Virus record (IMG/VR): IMGVR_UViG_3300034279_000884
Location: 1-36,603 of that record
Direction: 5' to 3' (one strand)
Source: a virus
Length of the DNA stretch: 36,603 bases
In this document: positions 1 to 4,639 of the stretch, in pieces
Layout of the letters: each line of letters starts with the position of its first letter
Position numbering within the stretch: position 1 is the stretch's first letter
Notes under the pieces: generated by a model
Databases searched by the model: none
What the model saw: the letters and a program-made list of their open reading frames with translations, nothing else
What the model was told of the DNA's origin: nothing
Position numbers and translations under genes: made by a program

Positions 1-84
1 TCCGCACCACTTGGCATCCAGGGAAATCTCGTTATCGCAAAAGCAGCAAACGAGGTGGGAATGGAGAGTGTTGTTCATTTCTAG
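1..84 (+). CDS. 3' end of a rightward gene, product unknown (partial)
   Basis: An open frame runs in from the left edge and stops at TAG 82-84, giving 27 residues that begin SAPLGIQGNLVIAK and end ESVVHF. The composition (mixed hydrophobic and polar residues, no low-complexity bias) looks like a protein tail, but too little is visible to name a family. It points toward the leftward cluster at 241-3617, so the two transcription units converge on the palindromic terminator-like element at 191-239. This placement is the main support for calling it real. The overlapping + frame at 11-244 runs through that palindrome and is probably a shadow. Confidence 0.4.
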   Translation, partial: SAPLGIQGNLVIAKAANEVGMESVVHF

Positions 85-190
85 CCTTTCTTTCTATGCC
101 CTAAGGCTATCATGGGGGTCTGACATTCACCGAATCCAAAATATATACAAATCGGACAGATTTCCTGGGAAAATTCCAAGTCGTCGTAAA

Positions 191-239
191 TTGACATTTT
201 CAGATTTAGCGGGCTGGCCCGCCTTTTCTAATTTGTCAA
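191..239. terminator. Bilateral dyad repeat R1: TTGACA / hairpin / TGTCAA, likely bidirectional terminator
   Basis: A hairpin of arms GCGGG (209-213) and CCCGC (218-222) with loop CTGG is followed on the + strand by CCTTTTCT. It is flanked symmetrically by TTGACA (191-196) and TGTCAA (234-239), sharing the same centre near 215. It lies between the convergent gene ends at 84 and 241. The same arrangement recurs at 1209-1256, and a related hairpin at 2546-2576. Termination is inferred from the hairpin plus T-run and the convergent context; the outer TTGACA dyad has no standard explanation. Confidence 0.6.
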
Positions 240-240
240 G

Positions 241-333
241 TTAGTTTCTTAGATAGACGTACAAAATTGCGGCGATAAAAATAACTGGCAGGCCGAAAAA
301 AATTGCAAATAGGAACGTGAAAAAAAGTTCCAT
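241..333 (-). CDS. Small single-span membrane peptide (30 aa)
   Basis: ATG at 333 and TAA at 243-241 encode 30 residues starting MELFFTFLFAIFFGLP and ending YVYLRN. Residues 3-27 are almost entirely hydrophobic, so this is a single transmembrane segment with a short polar C-terminus. A G-rich Shine-Dalgarno-like stretch (GGGGGTG) lies four bases before the ATG. It is the last gene of the leftward cluster and ends against the R1 palindrome. Function is unknown; tiny membrane peptides of this type are common in early regions of actinophages. It is supported by hydrophobic pattern, ribosome site and position, not by homology. Confidence 0.55.
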   Translation of the reverse strand: MELFFTFLFAIFFGLPVIFIAAILYVYLRN

Positions 334-390
334 TTCACACCCCCGAAAAATCGCGCAACATCTCCCGAAAATTCTCTAGCGTGATATCGT

Positions 391-951
391 TCACGCGGCA
401 CCCCCTCGCACGATGATCCAGATAAGTGCCTGCGCGGTGCGCGGTGTGATTCCGAATTGCTGCGCGACAGCCACGACAGCCTCCGAAAGTAGCGCATACT
501 GAGACTTATTAGGAGAGTCGGTATCCATGCCAGCCGCACGCATCATCCAAACGTCAATGACGACAGCGTTAGTGTCGCCTGCGATAGCGCGAGCGAATGC
601 GTTAGTCTTCAAGCCGTTCAGCGCATCGAAGCCTGCGACCATCGAAGCCTGAGCCATGCGAAGATTATTGCCCAATCCCTTAGGGGTCTGACCAAGCGAG
701 AATGCGATAGCCTTAGCGACATTAGTGGACCAGCGCTCACGCGGTGAGAATGCTGCGACGATGGATGCGCCTACCTCTAGGGTAGTGTCAAGGTTGCGAG
801 CAACCTCCTCCGCAACCTCCTCCGCGTCACGATACCAGACGGAAGCGGCTTCCATCTGCGCGAGGGTGGCGGTCATGATAAGGCTCTCAAAGCGAGCGGC
901 GTAGGTGGCGAATGCGACTGTGCCCTCAGGGGCGATAACTGTTGTTGTCAT
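391..951 (-). CDS. Conserved phage hypothetical protein, possible helix-hairpin-helix DNA-binding type
   Basis: A 186-residue protein beginning MTTTVIAPEG, the largest gene of the leftward cluster. The central part carries SPRERWSTN (about residues 69-77), a GLGNNLRMAQAS segment and NGLKTNAFARAIAGDT followed by VVIDVWMMRAAG. The order W..N, then K...F...I.GD, then V.ID.W..RA recalls a family of actinophage hypothetical proteins that I remember as resembling helix-hairpin-helix glycosylase-like folds. That resemblance is from memory and is not certain. An AGG lies ten bases upstream of the ATG. The next upstream gene (994-1140) points the same way. No enzymatic function can be assigned from sequence alone. 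Confidence 0.75.
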   Translation of the reverse strand: MTTTVIAPEGTVAFATYAARFESLIMTATLAQMEAASVWYRDAEEVAEEVARNLDTTLEVGASIVAAFSPRERWSTNVAKAIAFSLGQTPKGLGNNLRMAQASMVAGFDALNGLKTNAFARAIAGDTNAVVIDVWMMRAAGMDTDSPNKSQYALLSEAVVAVAQQFGITPRTAQALIWIIVRGGAA

Positions 952-993
952 GGGATAAACCTATCAGATAGGACCGACATTGGGAAGGGGGAA

Positions 994-1140
994 TCAGTCA
1001 TTTTCGATAACGAAACGATCACGATGCTTAGGCTTGCGAGAATACTTAGCCTTATTCCGATGGGGCGTGGCGATATTACTCCGACGCAATTCCAGGGTAC
1101 GCTGAATTTCATCACGGGTGCGCTTGCGATTCTTTATCAT
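994..1140 (-). CDS. Small basic peptide (48 aa)
   Basis: ATG at 1140 and TGA at 996-994 encode 48 residues, starting MIKNRKRTRDEIQRTLELRR and ending RFVIEND. It has about eighteen Arg/Lys/His residues, a charged helix-forming N-terminal half and a tail rich in HRNK/SRKPKHR, suggesting nucleic-acid binding. An AGGA motif lies about nine bases upstream of the start. It sits between repeat R2 (1209-1256) and the 186-residue gene, in the same orientation. It is supported by codon regularity and context. No function is assigned. Confidence 0.6.
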   Translation of the reverse strand: MIKNRKRTRDEIQRTLELRRSNIATPHRNKAKYSRKPKHRDRFVIEND

Positions 1141-1208
1141 GGGAAAATCCTAGCACACCCCTCCGACAATTGGAAGAAATTTCGGGGAAAAATAAGTCGC
1201 GTCGTAAC

Positions 1209-1256
1209 TTGACAAACTCAAAATTACGGGGCGGCCCGTCTTTCAGGATTTGTCAA
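1209..1256. terminator. Bilateral dyad repeat R2: TTGACA / hairpin / TGTCAA
   Basis: Arms ACGGG (1226-1230) and CCCGT (1235-1239) with loop GCGG are flanked by TTGACA (1209-1214) and TGTCAA (1251-1256). Both dyads centre on 1232.5. Relative to R1 the outermost stem pair is A-T instead of G-C, a compensatory change on both arms. The element overlaps the stop of the leftward gene at 1243. On the minus strand the hairpin is followed by AATTTTG, so it may terminate leftward transcription, although genes continue beyond it. Confidence 0.55.
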
Positions 1257-1446
1257 GTCTATTTTGAATATTCTCTGCAAGTTTATGTAGAACCCTCTCC
1301 ATATATTCTATGGCTTGGAAGTCGTCATCATTCTCAGCACATGCCCACATGCGCTTGCATCGTGTGAGCAATTCCTGTATGTCATTCCATTGCATCGTCA
1401 TATTGATGTCGAATGGACGGCGTTCTACTACTTTGATATTAAGCAC
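1243..1446 (-). CDS. Hypothetical protein (67 aa)
   Basis: I place the start at GTG 1446, because a perfect AGGAGG lies four bases upstream (1451-1456). A TTG further out, at 1461, would precede that ribosome site. The product starts VLNIKVVERRPFDIN and carries a helical, acidic C-terminal two thirds with several aromatic and Met residues (WNDIQELL, CKRMWACAEND, EYMERVLHKLAENI), suggesting a small helical bundle. It overlaps the end of the upstream gene by 8 bases, so the pair is translationally coupled. I do not recognise the family. Its stop lies inside repeat R2. Confidence 0.55.
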   Translation of the reverse strand: MLNIKVVERRPFDINMTMQWNDIQELLTRCKRMWACAENDDDFQAIEYMERVLHKLAENIQNRLDKS

Positions 1447-1621
1447 CGATCCTCCTAGCAACCGCCGCGCAAAACTCTATGAATGTGGGCTTAGACCCAT
1501 CTGCCGTGTATCCAAACGAAAAGCAGTCGATCTCATCTCCCCATGTGTTGTAGATGCTGACGGTATGCGATTCGTTCCAGACATACTTTAGACCCGTGCG
1601 GGAGTCATGAAGTTCTAGCAT
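1439..1621 (-). CDS. Hypothetical protein (60 aa)
   Basis: ATG at 1621 overlaps the stop of the upstream gene (TAATG), a standard coupling signal. The 60-residue product begins MLELHDSRTGLKYVWN and looks beta-rich, with repeated aromatic residues (YVWNESHTVSIYNTW, CFSFGYTADG). A helical end FIEFCAAVARRIG follows. No catalytic motif is visible and I do not recognise a family. It belongs to the leftward run of small coupled genes. Confidence 0.6.
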   Translation of the reverse strand: MLELHDSRTGLKYVWNESHTVSIYNTWGDEIDCFSFGYTADGSKPTFIEFCAAVARRIGA

Positions 1622-1893
1622 TAGTCCACCGCCCGAAAGTTCTCCATGAACTGTGCAAAGTAGATCAGCGGAACATACGGGTACACCTCATGCGAGTAGA
1701 GTGCGGCAAACTCTGGCAGAGGCTCAGTAACCCACTCGTCATTCTTGAAGAATGCCAGTTCGACAGAATGCGGGAAGCGTGCGTATGCTCCATCTCCGAT
1801 TGCAATGGATACCTCGTCTGCCATGGGGTGAGCGATCTTGGCCTTGGCGTTGATGTAGTGCCTATCACCATATGTTTCAGCGCGGGTAATCAT
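1621..1893 (-). CDS. Hypothetical protein (90 aa)
   Basis: ATG at 1893 overlaps the TAA of the upstream membrane peptide and is preceded by a strong ribosome site (GGGAGG, six bases away) that lies inside that upstream gene. The product begins MITRAETYGDRHYINAK and has a mixed composition rich in aromatic residues (FPHSVELAFF, YVPLIYFAQF). There is no signal peptide or clear transmembrane span. I do not recognise the family. The frame is supported by coupling on both sides. Confidence 0.65.
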   Translation of the reverse strand: MITRAETYGDRHYINAKAKIAHPMADEVSIAIGDGAYARFPHSVELAFFKNDEWVTEPLPEFAALYSHEVYPYVPLIYFAQFMENFRAVD

Positions 1894-1988
1894 TAGAAGC
1901 CTCCCTCTATTCCTCCGACAATTGCCATAGCGGTAAGAATACCAGCCACGACAATGAATGACAAGATATGTTGGGCGAATGTTCTCAC
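1893..1988 (-). CDS. Small single-span membrane peptide (31 aa)
   Basis: GTG at 1988 overlaps the TGA of the upstream gene (GTGA), and its own TAA overlaps the next ATG (TAATG), so it fills exactly the space between its neighbours. The product has one hydrophobic segment, IVVAGILTAMAIVGG (about residues 12-26), preceded by a short N-terminus with one Arg and one His. It is a plausible membrane peptide of unknown role. Two perfect stop/start overlaps make chance unlikely. Confidence 0.65.
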   Translation of the reverse strand: MRTFAQHILSFIVVAGILTAMAIVGGIEGGF

Positions 1989-2266
1989 AATTCCATTCCC
2001 ATCGACGCTAGACCAGTAATCAGTTCTGCCTGAATGACAGGATCGTTCTTGTCCTCAGGCTTGAGCCACTTTACCATAGCAGACCCGCGAGACTGCATGG
2101 TATTGCCCTGCGTGTCGGTCACAAGGAACCAGTCATCCTCTAGCGGTTCGATGATGAACCACCTAGTATGAAGCAGTCCCCTGTCATTCTCTCCAAGGAT
2201 GCCCTCTACAAATGGGGGGCACTCTCGCATTGGAGTGGTGACGATACGATCTACTGAATCAATCAT
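1985..2266 (-). CDS. Hypothetical protein (93 aa)
   Basis: ATG at 2266 follows an AGG about eight bases upstream. The 93-residue protein begins MIDSVDRIVTTPMREC and contains a central RGLLHTRWFIIEPLEDDWFLVTD stretch (described here in parts: a W/F-rich beta core with alternating acidic residues). A C-terminal helix follows. It looks like a small beta-barrel-like fold but no family is recognised. It is coupled by GTGA to the membrane peptide downstream. Confidence 0.65.
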   Translation of the reverse strand: MIDSVDRIVTTPMRECPPFVEGILGENDRGLLHTRWFIIEPLEDDWFLVTDTQGNTMQSRGSAMVKWLKPEDKNDPVIQAELITGLASMGMEL

Positions 2267-2270
2267 GGTA

Positions 2271-2429
2271 CTAACCTACACTCTCAAGGGTAGTTACGTC
2301 AAGGATCATGTCCCGCAATTCGGGACGGACAACCGTGGAAGGATCACGGTCAGCGGAGAAGACAGACACCACGAAGGAGCGGTGATCGGTAAGGGTTACT
2401 TGGTACTTCCATACTCTTTGCTTGTTCAT
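2271..2429 (-). CDS. Small conserved-looking protein (52 aa), first gene of the leftward unit
   Basis: ATG at 2429 and TAG at 2273-2271 encode 52 residues, starting MNKQRVWKYQVTLTDHRSFV and ending TTLESVG. The pattern is beta-rich (VWKYQVTLTDH, FVVSVFSAD), then a helix (VVRPELRDMILDV). A GGAG sits three bases before the ATG, and a -10-like TAGAGT ends seven bases upstream, so the transcript may be nearly leaderless. It is the promoter-proximal gene of the unit running down to 241. I recognise no function. Confidence 0.65.
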   Translation of the reverse strand: MNKQRVWKYQVTLTDHRSFVVSVFSADRDPSTVVRPELRDMILDVTTLESVG

Positions 2430-2436
2430 GTCTCCG

Positions 2437-2466
2437 ACTCTACACTAGGGGACTGACAATGGTCAA
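2437..2466 (-). promoter_or_regulatory. Leftward sigma70-like promoter for the 2429-to-241 unit
   Basis: On the minus strand TTGACC (2466-2461) is followed after 18 bases by TAGAGT (2442-2437), seven bases before the ATG at 2429. The element shares TTGACCAT and a downstream CCCTAG with the leftward promoter at 3662-3690, suggesting common control. It is a -35/-10 match by eye and untested. Confidence 0.5.
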
Positions 2467-2519
2467 ATCTAGAATGCATACAAATCGGACATTTTCAAAA
2501 AAATTTTCAAACAACTTTC

Positions 2520-2796
2520 CGGGGAAATTTATCTTGCGTCGTAACTTGACAAATGTGAAATAGCGGGGCGTCCCGCATATTCCGGCGAATTTTTATGTTC
2601 GTCGTAACTGATTGCATTCAAAACAGCGGAGCGGTCCGCAAATTCCAGGGCATTTTTAGATCCGAACGTAATGTCATTTATATAAACAAAATAGCGGGAT
2701 GGGTAAAAATTCCAGGGCATTTTTACATTGCAACGTAAAGTAATTACAACATGACAAATAGCGGGATGGGTGGTTCGAACGTGTGTTCGAACCACC
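2520..2796. repeat. Degenerate tandem repeat array, four units of 63-68 bp
   Basis: This gene-free stretch (about 390 bases, 2430-2820) holds four units. Landmarks are CGTAA at 2540, 2603, 2667 and 2734, and AGCGG at 2562, 2625, 2693 and 2760. Each unit runs CGTAAC, an A+T-rich spacer, AAATAGCGGG and a hairpin or its decayed form, then ATTCCAGGGCATTTTTA. Intact hairpins are GCGGG/CCCGC (2563-2576) and GCGGA/TCCGC (2626-2639). The last unit merges into the SOS-like palindrome. Related single units are at R1, R2, about 3145 and about 3713. The long leftward frame across it (2529-2927) is a shadow. Confidence 0.7.
2769..2796. promoter_or_regulatory. SOS-box-like palindrome 1
   Basis: A perfect 12-bp inverted repeat, GGTGGTTCGAAC then GTGT then GTTCGAACCACC, contains TCGAACGTGTGTTCGA (2775-2790). 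That core fits the Gram-positive/mycobacterial LexA operator pattern TCGAAC-N4-GTTCGA. It could be a LexA site, a site for a phage repressor using the same pattern, or a hairpin. It lies downstream of the HNH gene, and no promoter is evident next to it. Confidence 0.55.
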
Positions 2797-2804
2797 ACCC
2801 CCAA

Positions 2805-2820
2805 TCGAACGTGTGTTCGA
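2805..2820. promoter_or_regulatory. SOS-box-like palindrome 2
   Basis: A second exact copy of TCGAACGTGTGTTCGA, 30 bases from the first, directly abutting the stop codon of the leftward HNH gene (2821). The identical N4 (GTGT) in both copies and in the third box at 3158 suggests duplication or a single dedicated regulator. Confidence 0.55.
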
Positions 2821-3120
2821 CTAGCCTCTCCTCTGCACGGTATGCGTATGGACGGCGTGACAATTCGCGCACAATACGCGGCATTTGGCGATCTCAGCCA
2901 TGATTGTGGACATGGCATATCGGGCACCCTTGATCATGTCGGCCAGGTGGACTAACTTCCCCGTGCGCGTCCGATATTTGGTCGCGGGGTCGATATGGTC
3001 GAATTGGAGTGCAGACGCTACACGCGGGTAACCGTGGCAGAAAGGGTCCTCGCATCCACGGTCCAATTTGATTTGATCGACAATGCGGCGAATATTCTGG
3101 GAAAAAATACGGCGTGACAT
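2821..3120 (-). CDS. HNH endonuclease (copy 1, 99 aa)
   Basis: Small HNH (beta-beta-alpha metal) nuclease, a metal-dependent DNA-cutting fold common in phage homing and packaging genes. It begins MSRRIFSQNI. Residues seen are a zinc-binding type C23/C28, the FDHIDP motif with D41-H42, and a second Cys pair C84/C87 in CRVLCANCHAVH, ending in His-rich HTH. I chose ATG 3120 over TTG 3132. The gene is bracketed by near-identical direct repeats (2761-2788 and 3145-3171) that include SOS-like boxes. A paralogue lies at 4025-4375. The exact role (homing, recombination, packaging) cannot be told; no terminase is nearby. Confidence 0.8.
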   Translation of the reverse strand: MSRRIFSQNIRRIVDQIKLDRGCEDPFCHGYPRVASALQFDHIDPATKYRTRTGKLVHLADMIKGARYAMSTIMAEIAKCRVLCANCHAVHTHTVQRRG

Positions 3121-3157
3121 AATCTTGTCCAATCTGTCCGTTTTGCGGGATGGGGTT

Positions 3158-3173
3158 TCGAACGTGTGTTCTA
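3158..3173. promoter_or_regulatory. SOS-box-like site 3, upstream of HNH gene 1
   Basis: TCGAACGTGTGTTCTA matches the other two boxes at 15 of 16 positions. On the minus strand it overlaps a TAGAAC -10-like hexamer, 18 bases from TTGCCT, and lies 38 bases before the HNH start codon. Position over a promoter is where LexA-type repression would act. Regulation is inferred. Confidence 0.5.
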
Positions 3174-3180
3174 TTGTGAG

Positions 3181-3212
3181 GGGGATTGGTTAGGCAAGCC
3201 TAACCTAATCCC
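3181..3212. terminator. Long inverted repeat at the end of the zinc-ribbon gene
   Basis: GGTTAGGC (3188-3195) and GCCTAACC (3198-3205) form a palindrome, extended by GGGATT and AATCCC with one bulged base. It coincides with the stop codon of the leftward zinc-ribbon gene (3207-3205), so a leftward terminator without U-tract is the simplest reading. The 19-mer at 3190-3208 also matches the actinobacterial DtxR/IdeR iron-box consensus at 16 of 19 positions. Confidence 0.5.
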
Positions 3213-3336
3213 ACCCCCCTCTATCTAGTTCGATATCGCGGCGTAGTTCACTCTCGCAGGCGTAGCACCGGGGAGCGCTAGCGGGACCATATGGTGCGAC
3301 CCTATGCCCACACTCACACCATCCGCGGGTAGCCAT
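3205..3336 (-). CDS. Zinc-ribbon-like small protein (43 aa)
   Basis: ATG at 3336 overlaps the TAA of the upstream gene (TAATG). A GGAG lies six bases before it. The product starts MATRGWCECGHRV and carries two Cys pairs, C7/C9 (CEC) and C24/C27 (CYAC), 14 residues apart. This fits a minimal zinc-ribbon or zinc-knuckle fold. The rest is basic and acidic tail. Such peptides often bind nucleic acid or another protein; no target can be named. It ends inside the hairpin at 3181-3212. The start/stop overlap and paired cysteines are the support. Confidence 0.65.
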   Translation of the reverse strand: MATRGWCECGHRVAPYGPASAPRCYACESELRRDIELDRGGWD

Positions 3337-3617
3337 TAGAGGCTCCAACGGTCGCGGGTGCGCTGACCACGGGCATGGAAGACTACGCGCTCACGCTTCC
3401 ACGGTAGGCCAGGGCGGAGGGTGACGGTAATAACGTCCGTAGGGTCTACGTCCGTGAGCCATGTCAGCGCCATGTCGATAGCAGCGCTCATGTCGTCAGA
3501 CTTTCCAAGGGTGCGAGTCTGCGCCGTACGGTCGCCAGGATTGCGCGAAATTTCGTAACCGAAAACGGGGGAATAATCCTTGACCGGGGTAGTCTGCGAG
3601 ATGACGTAACGGGACAT
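3336..3617 (-). CDS. Hypothetical protein (93 aa)
   Basis: The protein begins MSRYVISQTTPVKDYS and contains a GDRTAQTRTLGKSDDMSAAI segment, described by its parts as a beta strand pair then a helix (DMALTWL), and a C-terminal VTVTLRPGLPWKRERVVFHARG. A good AGGAG ribosome site lies about twelve bases upstream, behind a GGGGG/CCCCC hairpin in the leader (3635-3650). It is the first gene after the leftward promoter at 3662-3690 and is coupled to the zinc-ribbon gene. I recognise no family. Confidence 0.65.
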   Translation of the reverse strand: MSRYVISQTTPVKDYSPVFGYEISRNPGDRTAQTRTLGKSDDMSAAIDMALTWLTDVDPTDVITVTLRPGLPWKRERVVFHARGQRTRDRWSL

Positions 3618-4024
3618 TATGCCTATCCTCTCCTGGGGGGCGTCTCCCCCTCACAAGTAGAACGATACGCCCCTAGGGTCGGATGGTCAATGCGACGCGC
3701 CGATTTTCCCGCATAGCGGAACACTTTTTTATGTCCGAATCGTACCAATTGTTATGGGCGCACTATTTGTCCGATTTTGCAGTATGCGAAGCATGTATCA
3801 TCCAAATAACACAGCCATTAACATTTTCATCAAATTAAAATATAACATTTTTATAACGGCGAATAGTACAGTAAAAAGTCGGCAAATGATATAGTTATCA
3901 TAAATGATAAGATATCTTCCAGTTATGAGAAGTAAAAATCGGAACGATCATGCCTATACTGCACTAGAATGCAGGAAAAAGTAAAAAATACTGCACTATA
4001 ATGCAGTAATCGGAACGATCGCGC
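3618..4024. other. Intergenic control region between the two leftward gene blocks
   Basis: About 400 bases without a supportable gene. It holds a leftward promoter (3662-3690), a decayed hairpin-repeat unit near 3713-3750 (ATAGCGG then TTTTTTATGTCCGAA), a very A+T-rich stretch (3790-3935) and the paired palindromes at 3937-4028. The drop in G+C of the whole window begins inside it. An origin or operator region is possible but unproven. Confidence 0.5.
3662..3690 (-). promoter_or_regulatory. Leftward sigma70-like promoter for the 3617 gene
   Basis: On the minus strand TTGACC (3690-3685) is separated by 17 bases from TATCGT (3667-3662). Transcription would start about 40 bases before the ATG at 3617. 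It shares TTGACCAT and CCCTAG with the promoter at 2437-2466. Confidence 0.55.
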
Positions 4025-4028
4025 CTAT
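3937..4028. repeat. Paired direct repeats enclosing paired palindromes
   Basis: AATCGGAACGATC followed two bases later by GCCTAT occurs at 3937-3957 and 4008-4028 (71 bases apart). Between them lie two imperfect palindromes, CTGCACTAGAATGCAG (3959-3974) and CTGCACTATAATGCAG (3991-4006), 32 bases apart. The arrangement looks like an operator or replication-initiator binding site. The last repeat overlaps the stop of the HNH gene at 4025. Confidence 0.6.
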
Positions 4029-4375
4029 TGGTAGATGTAGATAGGGACATTGATAGTTTCTGAAGTATTCCTATGTTCATTATAGGAAGCGCGGGTATCA
4101 CGGGAATGCCTAGCATGACATATTTTACATATCACACGACATTTATTGATTTCTTTGGCAATAGTAGTCCAAGCGTAGTCAGATCGGATTAAATCTGATA
4201 CATTTGCTTTCTTTTGATTAGGATCTATATGATCAAAGTCTAAATCGACAGATTCAAATGAAAAATCGGGGGGAAGAGGACAAGATCCACTTTCACAACC
4301 TCTAGACTTCTTAATAAGACCAGAGATAGACCATTTTATCTTACGATCTCTATTTCGTTTTTCATTTCGTGTCAT
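4025..4375 (-). CDS. HNH endonuclease (copy 2, 116 aa)
   Basis: Paralogue of the HNH gene at 2821-3120 with the same architecture: Cys pair C27/C32 (CESGSC), LDFDHIDP with D48-H49, and CRVICKICHARHS with C83/C86. The N-terminus is strongly basic (MTRNEKRNRDRKIKW), fitting DNA contact. ATG 4375 is chosen because a GGA lies eight bases upstream; a TTG at 4417 has no ribosome site. Unlike copy 1 it is A+T-rich and not bracketed by SOS-like boxes. A homing or recombination role is a family-level guess. Confidence 0.8.
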   Translation of the reverse strand: MTRNEKRNRDRKIKWSISGLIKKSRGCESGSCPLPPDFSFESVDLDFDHIDPNQKKANVSDLIRSDYAWTTIAKEINKCRVICKICHARHSRDTRASYNEHRNTSETINVPIYIYQ

Positions 4376-4447
4376 TATTTTTTCCAAGTCATTCCAATGG
4401 TGAGAAAAGTTGCACAAAGCAATACCAAAATAAGAAATTGAATATCG

Positions 4448-4639
4448 TTACTGCTCATCTTCATCCATAAGTAAAGCGGGGGCGGGAGCAAAAACCTTTC
4501 CTTCTTTGTGTCTATTGTACATTTCAAGCATCTTCTCTTGATTACTTGTACTAATACACAACATATCGTAGTTGCGTGCTAATTGGATATATATTGCTGA
4601 TAATAACTCTTGAACAATTTCGAACTGTTCGTCAGTCAT
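4448..4639 (-). CDS. Hypothetical protein (63 aa)
   Basis: ATG 4639 is preceded by GAGGAG at four bases and overlaps the stop of the upstream gene by 8 bases, so it is preferred over ATG 4651, which precedes the ribosome site. The product begins MTDEQFEIVQELLSAIYIQL and is mostly helical. A short Pro/Ala stretch (APAPALL) and acidic tail follow. No family is recognised. It follows thyX and a small acidic protein in one leftward unit. Confidence 0.6.
   Translation of the reverse strand: MTDEQFEIVQELLSAIYIQLARNYDMLCISTSNQEKMLEMYNRHKEGKVFAPAPALLMDEDEQ

Noticed and set aside
11-244. Rightward 77-residue frame at the left edge
   Set aside because: It crosses the R1 palindrome, its translation looks random, and the frame ending at 84 is more protein-like.
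2769-2796. tRNA-like GGTTCGAAC (T-loop motif)
   Set aside because: The motif is one arm of a perfect inverted repeat; no acceptor, D or anticodon stems can be placed around it.
2520-2820. CRISPR array
   Set aside because: The units are degenerate, tandem and lack constant repeats with unique spacers; no cas genes are near.
2529-2927. Leftward 132-residue frame across the repeat array
   Set aside because: It runs through the hairpins, both SOS-like boxes and the end of the HNH gene, and its translation follows the repeats. A shadow frame.
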